This document shows positions 1-5,272 of a DNA stretch of 5,272 nucleotides, one piece after another; the first letter of the stretch is position 1; every line of letters begins with the position of its first letter. This DNA comes from an uncultured Porphyromonadaceae bacterium (lineage in GTDB: Bacteria > Bacteroidota > Bacteroidia > Bacteroidales > CAMTPD01). The notes below the pieces were generated by a model. The model ran no database searches. It saw only the letters and a program-made list of their open reading frames with translations, and was not told where the DNA came from. The position numbers and the translations under genes are program-made. The stretch spans positions 1 to 5,272 of the forward strand of contig CAMTPD010000159.1 in assembly GCA_947074265.1 (NCBI GenBank). The letters are read 5' to 3'.

Positions 1-111
1 TGGTATAATCAATCTAATTAGAGAACGTATCGATTGCTCAGTAAATGGGTGTAACTGTCTAAATATTAATATAGTGAGCAACTGCTGTTATGTGTTATTT
101 TCTTATTTCTA
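1..111 (+). other. Leader region with in-frame lipoprotein signal sequence but no usual start
   Basis: The reading frame of the gene at 112 is open back to a TAA at 67-69. Codons 79-111 read Q-L-L-L-C-V-I-F-L-F-L, a strongly hydrophobic stretch that runs straight into M-L-Y-A-T-A-C of the gene. This is what a lipoprotein signal peptide with a lipobox (A-T-A-C) looks like. The frame contains no ATG, GTG or TTG upstream of 112; only CTG (82, 85) and ATT (97) could serve as rare starts. ATG triplets at 45 and 90 are in another frame. I see no Bacteroidota-type -7 element (TAnnTTTG), Shine-Dalgarno sequence or RNA gene here. The signal-peptide reading is inferred from hydrophobicity and position. 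Confidence 0.55.
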
Positions 112-1344
112 ATGCTATATGCCACTGCCTGTGGTACTGATAATGAACTTCCCGGAGTTACAACACTGCAATTGAATCACTCTGAGTTGTCTTTTGATCC
201 TTCGGGCGGACAAAAAACGATCGAACTACAAGCCAATGGTGACTGGGTGGCCTCTGATTTGCCTGACTGGATTGAATTAGATAAAAAATCAGGCTCTGCA
301 TCACAGGTTCTAACATTGACCATATTGGCAAATGAGAAAACAAAACAACGCGAAGCCAACGTTTGTTTTCAACAAGATCAATTATCTGCGTCGATCAAAG
401 TAAGTCCGGCTGCAAAAGAGAAAGTTATAACATGGTCTTCTCTCGATTTTACTTTTTTTGAGCAGGCAAACTTTACGCTCGCGGATAATCAGTTATCTCG
501 TCAATATCAGTTTGCAACAAATAGTTTGCTAGTAACGCAAGGGATGAATGAGCAGGCCTTTTTGGGGAATCTGCTTAATCGAAAACTCGACACCAACACA
601 AAGCTTCCTGTATACGATCAGTATACTTTTGTCCCCATAACAGTGTCGCCTGTTTCTCTGGTTAATGTGCATTCGGAAACATTTATACCTTCATTTCAAG
701 CGCAACAAGAATACGCAGCTAAGATTCTTGCAGCAAAACCAACTCAGCAAATGAGTTTTAAAAGTGATCTAAAGGGGGTTGACTTTGATTCTTACCGCGA
801 ATTGCGATTGATAGGTGAGGGCAACTTGGGTGTAAAACTCGATGAACTACTATCCGGAAAGCCTTATACGGAACAAGAGATGACAAAGAGCGACGGATTT
901 ATCTTCTCTTACGATCAAACAAAGTTTGCTGTTACGATGGATCTTCAAGAGAAGATGGTTGAAGAGGCATTGAAGGAGGCAGACTTTCCTGCTCAGAGTT
1001 TGTCGTATATTTCTTTGGTGAACTATGGATGTATTGGGCTGTTGATCGTAGAAATCGACAACGATCTTGATGATGTAAAGACGATCGTGCGCAAGAAGTT
1101 ACAAAATACTTCTACTGATTTCACGGAGCAAGAGTTGTCAATCTTGAATGAAATCAATGTATATCATGTCTACATGGATCAGTCGCAATCTTTTGTGGCA
1201 AAGAAAGGTAAAGCGGAAATTATCGCGGAATACCTAGCCCGCCTAACCGACAACACAAGCGAGGTATATCCTTACAAGATTATAGTTTCCGATTACTTTA
1301 GTCATGCAAATGCATTCTGCTCTTTCGGATACTTTTTGCAATAA
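112..1344 (+). CDS. BACON domain plus CDC-like (thiol-activated cytolysin family) putative lipoprotein
   Basis: Probable surface or periplasmic lipoprotein related to pore-forming cytolysins. Cys7 in A-T-A-C is a likely lipidation site, preceded by a hydrophobic stretch encoded mostly upstream of 112, so this ATG is probably internal to the true signal peptide. Residues about 18-97 match a BACON beta-sandwich: LSFDPSGGQKTIELQANGDW, then PDWIELDKKSGSAS. Residues about 120-410 resemble the CDC core: an N-terminal stretch with LGNLLNRKLD (151-160), QTKFAVTMD (269-277) where CDCs have a VSVD-type strand, and SYISLVNYG (298-306) matching the CDC S-V-A-Y-G segment, then GLLIVEID. The end, YPYKIIVSDYFSHANAF, corresponds to the CDC P-I-S-Y-T-T-S-F-L-x-D-N-x-V-A-T-F segment, so the protein stops where domain 4 would begin; no Trp-rich undecapeptide is present. 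This resembles the CDC-like proteins of Bacteroidota. Pore formation and target are inference; it could be an inactive or partner-dependent component. It converges on the gene at 1411-3585. Confidence 0.72.
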   Translation: MLYATACGTDNELPGVTTLQLNHSELSFDPSGGQKTIELQANGDWVASDLPDWIELDKKSGSASQVLTLTILANEKTKQREANVCFQQDQLSASIKVSPAAKEKVITWSSLDFTFFEQANFTLADNQLSRQYQFATNSLLVTQGMNEQAFLGNLLNRKLDTNTKLPVYDQYTFVPITVSPVSLVNVHSETFIPSFQAQQEYAAKILAAKPTQQMSFKSDLKGVDFDSYRELRLIGEGNLGVKLDELLSGKPYTEQEMTKSDGFIFSYDQTKFAVTMDLQEKMVEEALKEADFPAQSLSYISLVNYGCIGLLIVEIDNDLDDVKTIVRKKLQNTSTDFTEQELSILNEINVYHVYMDQSQSFVAKKGKAEIIAEYLARLTDNTSEVYPYKIIVSDYFSHANAFCSFGYFLQ

Positions 1345-1350
1345 AAAAAC

Positions 1351-1404
1351 ACCTCCCGAAGTATCTTATTTTGCTATAATTGTGGTATAGATACTTCGGG
1401 AGGT
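1351..1404. terminator. Bidirectional intrinsic terminator between convergent genes
   Basis: Left arm ACCTCCCGAAGTATCT (1351-1366) and right arm AGATACTTCGGGAGGT (1389-1404) are perfect 16-bp reverse complements around a 22-nt AT-rich loop. On the plus strand the hairpin is followed by a T-rich tract (TATTATTTATT); on the minus strand it is followed by GTTTTTTTAT from the A-run at 1343-1350. It lies 6 bp after the plus-strand stop and 6 bp after the minus-strand stop, so one hairpin can serve both genes. The loop is longer than in textbook terminators. Confidence 0.85.
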
Positions 1405-1410
1405 TATTAT

Positions 1411-3585
1411 TTATTCATTCAAAAAAATCTGTTGTTGAATAATCTTACCAGACTTGTCGAATCCTTCAACGAAGATTGATTCGATTGCATTTGTGGCTGC
1501 TATGGTAGTTCCGTTTATAAGTTCTTTTCCGGTAACAACAATGCATTGATTGTCGGGCTTGTGCCAACTTGCACGTTCGGTGCGTTCATTAAAGCCTTTT
1601 GGATAAAACTTGATTCCCTTAGCCGGAACTTCTTTTACCCTCCACCCTTTTTTTGTTTCGATCTTTACAACGCCATTGAACGCTTCTGCTCCATATATAA
1701 CCGCCCGAACGGCTGGTATATATTCAATTTTATCGATGTCATTTACATCTAATATATTGATGGCCTCTTGGAAGGTTATGAAAGTATTATCCAATAAAAT
1801 GCCTACTACATGTTTATAGTTTTTGGAAATAATAGATGGAGTTCGAATGTTGCGAACTTCTTTTATCTCGAATCCTGCGTCATCAATAAATGTGCAGACC
1901 TTTACATTGCTAAGTGCATCAACTATTTGTTCGAGTGCTGTATACCCATATTTTTGTATCTGTTCCACATTAAAGGATCTTCCATCATAATAAACAGAAG
2001 CCTCAATGGGTTTAACTTTTCTGCGTGCCGATACTTTTATTTCAGGTATCACATCTTCAAAGGCAATGTCTTTTATATTTTCTCGAGCGTGAAAAACTTC
2101 TAACTTTTGCTTTAGTTTACCATGAGTTGGTAAGAAATCAGGTTTATAGATTGAATCTATTTCAATAACGAAGAAGTTTGATTTTCCTTTTTTATTGTAA
2201 GCTTGCAAATAAAAAGATGTACTATCGGCGAAAGCCCCAAGATCTATATCAAATACACCTCCATCGGCAAGGGTAGTTTCAGAAAGAGCTTTGTTATCTG
2301 CATTAATTGCAATGATCTTTCCTTCGTTGACAGAGCCTAATACTTCTTTTTTTACTTTTCCTCGTAATTTATTTGAGTATCCGCGGGGATATACTTCATC
2401 ATAATTTTTAGCAAGTTCATCGGACAACTGTATCATTTGAAGATCTAAAACAAACTGTCTTTTCGCAGCCGATTGTTGTTCGTTGAAACAGTCTTCGATT
2501 TGTGTAGTTCGTTTTGCCGTTGCAGGTAATAAATCAGATAGAAGAGGGTTAAAACAATTTATATATATTCGATAAGATTGCTCCGGATCAATTTGATTTG
2601 ATGCAGATTTCACCTCAATGAGATTGTTCTTTAGTTGTTTTTTGTCAATTAAGTCTTGTGAAACCTTTTTGATGTCATCTGTAAATAGTGCACGTTGCGA
2701 CACACGTACCGTGTCGTCTTGTGTAAGGATAAAAGAGAGAAGTGTGTTTGGTAGTTTTGAAACATCAAAATAGCCATTGTTATTCGTGTCGTCAATATCT
2801 ACAGAGTGAATAAGTTCTTTTCCTGCATAAACATTGAGTTTTATTTTTGATGCTTTCGGGATTGCGACATCCGACAATACAGAATAAATCACTTTGTTTT
2901 GCTTATGAGTAAGTTGCAACGTTCTTGCATATGATGTTACGTGGAGAGGGATTTCTTTATCTTGTATTTGTATCGTATAGTTTTCATTTTTATCCGGAGT
3001 AAGCATGATCATTGTGTTTCCATACTCGGAAATGATCGATTCTGTTTGCAACTTCTTTGCTTTGTTGTATACGAAAACAGAGTCTCCAATATAGTTGGGG
3101 GCAGAAATAACTAGACGTTGCTCGTGATTCGGAATCAGTACACCTCCTTCGGGATAAGCTTGGATTTCTTTGCTTGGGAAAGGTGCAAATTCTTCTTCAA
3201 TGGTATTGATGTACAAGGGTGTACATGGAATGAAGCTGTCTGAGATATTGAGCATTTCATCTGTATAGGCACGAAGAAAATGAATGCCCTTGGTATAAGG
3301 AGCTTGCACAAAAGCTGTAGATCCTTTTTCGGTAGGTAAACTTCGGATGGTTGAAATTTCTAGTCCCTCTTTATCTAGCAACTGAAAGGTTACACCTCCA
3401 TCTATTGTTGTGGGTTGTTGCGTTGTCGGATCAATTACCCAATAATGAATAAGTATAGAGTCGCCCGGCAAAAACTCTGTTTTATTCGTCCTAAAACTTA
3501 GATGACTCATCTCTGATAACCGAATGTTTTCTGCTGCGGTCATTTGAAGACTAGCAGCCATTAATATGGATAATAGGTGTTTCAT
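1411..3585 (-). CDS. Secreted MG2-like / TonB-plug-like domain protein
   Basis: A 724-residue exported protein, probably periplasmic or outer-membrane associated; function unknown. The start MKHLLSILMAASLQMTAA is a type I signal peptide, with cleavage likely near residue 18. Residues about 28-125 resemble a macroglobulin MG2 domain: FRTNKTEFLPGDSILIHYWV, then GIHFLRAYTDEMLN. A-Y-P-E-G-G (143-148) matches the F-P-E-G-G motif that follows MG2 in this Bacteroidota family. Residues about 405-478 look like a carboxypeptidase-regulatory-like domain (LRGKVKKEVLG to DGGVFDIDLG). PEIKVSA (514-520) replaces the usual L-x-E-V-V-V-T-A linker. Residues about 545-648 form a degenerate TonB plug ending in VIYGAEAFNGVVKIETKKG, with no beta barrel after it. 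The tail (about 657-724, with FVEGFDKSGK) resembles a diverged version of the family's terminal beta domain. It lies 51 bp downstream of a paralogue in the same direction, suggesting one transcript. No transporter or enzyme role can be assigned. Confidence 0.8.
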   Translation of the reverse strand: MKHLLSILMAASLQMTAAENIRLSEMSHLSFRTNKTEFLPGDSILIHYWVIDPTTQQPTTIDGGVTFQLLDKEGLEISTIRSLPTEKGSTAFVQAPYTKGIHFLRAYTDEMLNISDSFIPCTPLYINTIEEEFAPFPSKEIQAYPEGGVLIPNHEQRLVISAPNYIGDSVFVYNKAKKLQTESIISEYGNTMIMLTPDKNENYTIQIQDKEIPLHVTSYARTLQLTHKQNKVIYSVLSDVAIPKASKIKLNVYAGKELIHSVDIDDTNNNGYFDVSKLPNTLLSFILTQDDTVRVSQRALFTDDIKKVSQDLIDKKQLKNNLIEVKSASNQIDPEQSYRIYINCFNPLLSDLLPATAKRTTQIEDCFNEQQSAAKRQFVLDLQMIQLSDELAKNYDEVYPRGYSNKLRGKVKKEVLGSVNEGKIIAINADNKALSETTLADGGVFDIDLGAFADSTSFYLQAYNKKGKSNFFVIEIDSIYKPDFLPTHGKLKQKLEVFHARENIKDIAFEDVIPEIKVSARRKVKPIEASVYYDGRSFNVEQIQKYGYTALEQIVDALSNVKVCTFIDDAGFEIKEVRNIRTPSIISKNYKHVVGILLDNTFITFQEAINILDVNDIDKIEYIPAVRAVIYGAEAFNGVVKIETKKGWRVKEVPAKGIKFYPKGFNERTERASWHKPDNQCIVVTGKELINGTTIAATNAIESIFVEGFDKSGKIIQQQIFLNE
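1499..1581. repeat. Near-identical 83-bp block, copy 1 (in the 1411-3585 gene)
   Basis: This segment matches 3725-3807 in direct orientation at 82 of 83 bases; the only difference is at 1515. It encodes part of the C-terminal tail (RTERASWHKPDNQCIVVTGK, then ELI-x-GTTIAA). The match continues to about 1613 with four more differences. Synonymous sites are unchanged here although the paralogues differ widely elsewhere, which points to recent gene conversion or recombination rather than protein-level selection alone. Confidence 0.85.
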
Positions 3586-3636
3586 AATGGTAATTATATA
3601 GTATTAAATATTGAAGCAAACGAACAAAAGGTAAGA
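3586..3636 (-). other. Short intergenic spacer between tandem paralogues
   Basis: These 51 bp separate the stop of the upstream copy from the ATG of the downstream copy. The sequence before the ATG on the minus strand is AT-rich (ATAATTACCATT) with no Shine-Dalgarno motif, which is usual in Bacteroidota. There is no terminator-like hairpin, so read-through from the upstream copy is plausible. TACCTTTTG on the minus strand is one base off the TAnnTTTG spacing of a Bacteroidota -7 element and is too weak to call a promoter. Confidence 0.5.
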
Positions 3637-5220
3637 TTAATCGCTCAGCGTAATGCGTTGTTGAATCATTTTACCTGTTTTGTCGAAACCTTCTATTAGA
3701 ATAAGATTTATCGTATTAGCTGCAGCTATGGTAGTTCCGTCTATAAGTTCTTTTCCGGTAACAACAATGCATTGATTGTCGGGCTTGTGCCAACTTGCAC
3801 GTTCGGTACGTTCGCTAAAACCTTTTGGATAAAACTTGAGACCCTGTGAGGGTACTTCTTGTGTTGTCCATCCCGACTTTGTTTCAATTTTCACAAGGCC
3901 GTTGAAAGCTTTTGTTCCGTATACTCCTGCCTGTGCCACTGAAATGTATTCAACTTTCTCAATATCGTTTACGTCTAAAAGGTTATTGACCTCTTCAAAA
4001 TCTAGATAAAGGTTATCCAACATGATATTAACAATTGGAATATATTTGTCTCCGATTATAGATCGGCCTTTTTTATTGCAAATCACTTTTATTGGCCTTT
4101 CCTTTTCATCTAGGAATGTTACCACACGAACATCGGTCATGTTATTGATGATTTGTTCGAGTGAAGTGTATACACGTTCTCGGATCTTTTGAGCTGTAAA
4201 TGTTTTTCCTTCGTAGAATAAGTTTGATTCAATGTGCTTTTCCATTTTTTTTGCTGTCACTTTCACTTCGGGAATTACATCTTCAAAAGCAATGTCCTTG
4301 ATGTTTTCACGCGAAGTATAAGCTTCAAACTTTTGCTTTATTTTACCATGCGTGGGAGTGAAGTTTGGTTTATACACAGAGTCTATCTCTATGATGAAGA
4401 ATTTTGATTTATCTTTTTTGTTATAAGCCTGTAAGTAAAAAGAGGTGCTGTCTATAAATGAACCGAGATCAATATCAAATACTCCACCCTTGCCAAGAGT
4501 AGATTCGGATAAGTTTCTGTTGTCGGCATTGATAGCAATGATTTTTCCTTCATCAACAGTGCCTGTAACTTCTTTCTTGCCTTTTCCCCGTAGTTTGTTT
4601 GAGTACCCGTTGTTATAGATGTTTTTGAAATTGATTGCTAATCGCTCCGATTCTTGTATCATGAGCAAGTCAATGATATAATGCCTTTTTGCAGCTGGCA
4701 GTTGGGTATCAAAACAATCTTTTAGTTGGGCCGCTTGCTTGGCAGATAACGGAAGCAAGTCTGTAAGTAGAGGTGTAAAAGTATTGATGTATACTCTATA
4801 TGATTGTTCCGGATCTATATCACTGAAGTCCACTTTTAGATTGGCTATCTGAGTTGCGTTTACAATAGATTTGCTTAAAAGAGGCTTTTAAATCGCATCT
4901 ATTTTATCAATAAAAACAGCACGTTGAGCTATTTGAATTGAATCGTTTTGTGTAAGGACAAACAAGAGTGTTGAATTCGGAAGCTTGGATATATCGAAAG
5001 ATCCGCTGGCATTGGAGTCGTCTAAATAAGATGTATGTAGAAGCTCATTGCCGGTAAATATTTCACGTTTCGTTTTCGAGGCTTTGGTGATTGCCCTGTC
5101 AGATAGTGCCGAATAGATAATTCGATCACGATTTTGAGTGAGTTGTAGAGTTGTCGCATCAGGTTTTACTTCCAAAGGAACTTCTGCTTCTTGTATGCGT
5201 ATTGAATATCTTTCGTTTAT
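3637..5220 (-). pseudogene. Paralogue of the MG2/plug-like protein, interrupted by in-frame TAA and cut at the contig end
   Basis: This is one continuous minus-strand frame with a single internal TAA at 4888-4890. The right part (from 5220) reads INERYSIRIQEAEVPLEV, then TTLQLTQ, and aligns with residues 199-226 of the downstream gene (KNENYTIQIQDKEIPLHV). It continues to AVFIDKIDAI, then stop. The same frame goes on without a shift through KPLLSKS to DIDPEQSYRVYIN (downstream gene: QIDPEQSYRIYIN) and on to the C-terminus. The left part carries the regulatory-like domain, the PEVKVTA linker, the plug remnant VYGTKAFNGLVKIETKSG and the conserved tail. Counting the frame, 526 sense codons are visible against 525 in the matching part of the paralogue; the first ~199 residues (signal peptide, MG2) lie beyond the contig. 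A GTG at 4831-4833 opens the part after the stop, but that fragment would have no signal peptide, so a separate gene is unlikely. A base-call error at 4888-4890 would make it intact. Likely the first gene of a two-gene unit. Confidence 0.75.
3725..3807. repeat. Near-identical 83-bp block, copy 2 (in the interrupted paralogue)
   Basis: Direct-repeat partner of 1499-1581, offset by 2226 bp. It contains an uninterrupted identical run of 66 bp (3742-3807 equals 1516-1581). It lies in the same place near the C-terminus of the paralogous frame, so it is part of the gene duplication and not an inserted element. Confidence 0.85.
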
Positions 5221-5272
5221 AGATCGGAAGAGCGATGTGTAGGGAAAGAGGGTACGGCAAGATGAAGAACTC
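5221..5272. other. Illumina TruSeq adapter-derived contig tail (artefact)
   Basis: The tail starts with AGATCGGAAGAGC, the common stem of Illumina TruSeq adapters, then G, two mismatches, GTGTAGGGAAAGAG, one mismatch, GTA. Over 5221-5254 this is 31 of 34 identical to the TruSeq adapter form that continues GTCGTGTAGGGAAAGAGTGT. The last 18 bases (5255-5272) do not follow the adapter and I cannot place them. Homology of the minus-strand frame to its paralogue ends exactly at 5220, as expected if these bases are not genomic. The frame stays open through the tail by chance and should not be translated. Confidence 0.93.

Noticed and set aside
2..112. Open plus-strand frame from the window edge to a TAA at 110-112 (Cys-rich: DCSVNGCNCLN, SNCCYV)
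   Set aside because: About 36 residues with no recognisable pattern. It overlaps the better-supported signal-peptide frame of the downstream gene, so chance is the simpler explanation.
158..359. Minus-strand short open frames within the BACON region
   Set aside because: They lie opposite a recognisable BACON domain and encode no recognisable protein.
1546..2103. Plus-strand open frames opposite the 1411-3585 gene
   Set aside because: They are antisense to a well-conserved coding frame whose paralogue keeps the minus-strand protein, and their translations show no domain or signal features of their own.
3586..3636. Separate promoter for the downstream plug-like gene
   Set aside because: Only an imperfect -7-like TACCTTTTG is seen, with no convincing -33 element, so a shared transcript with the upstream copy is the simpler view.
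1499..3807. Direct repeats of an insertion sequence or other mobile element
   Set aside because: Both copies fall at the same position of paralogous reading frames and encode the same tail; no transposase or terminal inverted repeats are present.
3637..4833. A stand-alone 398-residue gene starting at GTG 4833
   Set aside because: The same frame continues upstream beyond a single TAA and aligns with the neighbour; this start would lack a signal peptide and the N-terminal domains of the family.

Overview
The window looks like a Bacteroidota (probably Bacteroidales) metagenome or draft-assembly contig. Three things point there: a BACON domain on a putative lipoprotein, a macroglobulin-like (MG2)/TonB-plug-like protein family typical of that phylum, and moderately AT-rich DNA whose starts lack Shine-Dalgarno sequences. 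No RNA genes, mobile elements or CRISPR arrays are visible.

Layout. Positions 1-111 are leader sequence whose 3' part encodes a lipoprotein signal peptide in frame with the first gene, but with no ATG, GTG or TTG start. Positions 112-1344 (+) encode a putative lipoprotein: a BACON domain followed by a region resembling the thiol-activated / cholesterol-dependent cytolysin (CDC) pore-forming core, ending before any domain 4. A perfect 16-bp hairpin at 1351-1404 sits between convergent genes and can terminate both strands. Positions 1411-3585 (-) encode a 724-residue secreted protein with an MG2-like N-terminus, a carboxypeptidase-regulatory-like domain and a degenerate TonB-plug-like domain. 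After 51 bp comes a tandem paralogue (3637-5220, -), interrupted by one in-frame TAA at 4888-4890 and cut off before its N-terminus. Positions 5221-5272 are not genomic: they begin with an Illumina TruSeq adapter (31 of the first 34 bases match), and homology to the paralogue stops at that junction.

How the genes relate. The two minus-strand copies lie head to tail and were probably transcribed together from a promoter beyond the right edge. The upstream copy looks like a pseudogene or carries a sequence error. The cytolysin-like gene is a separate, convergent transcription unit; nothing in the sequence links it functionally to the plug-like proteins. The best candidate for unusual biology is the BACON plus CDC-like protein without domain 4. 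The clearest technical finding is the adapter tail.
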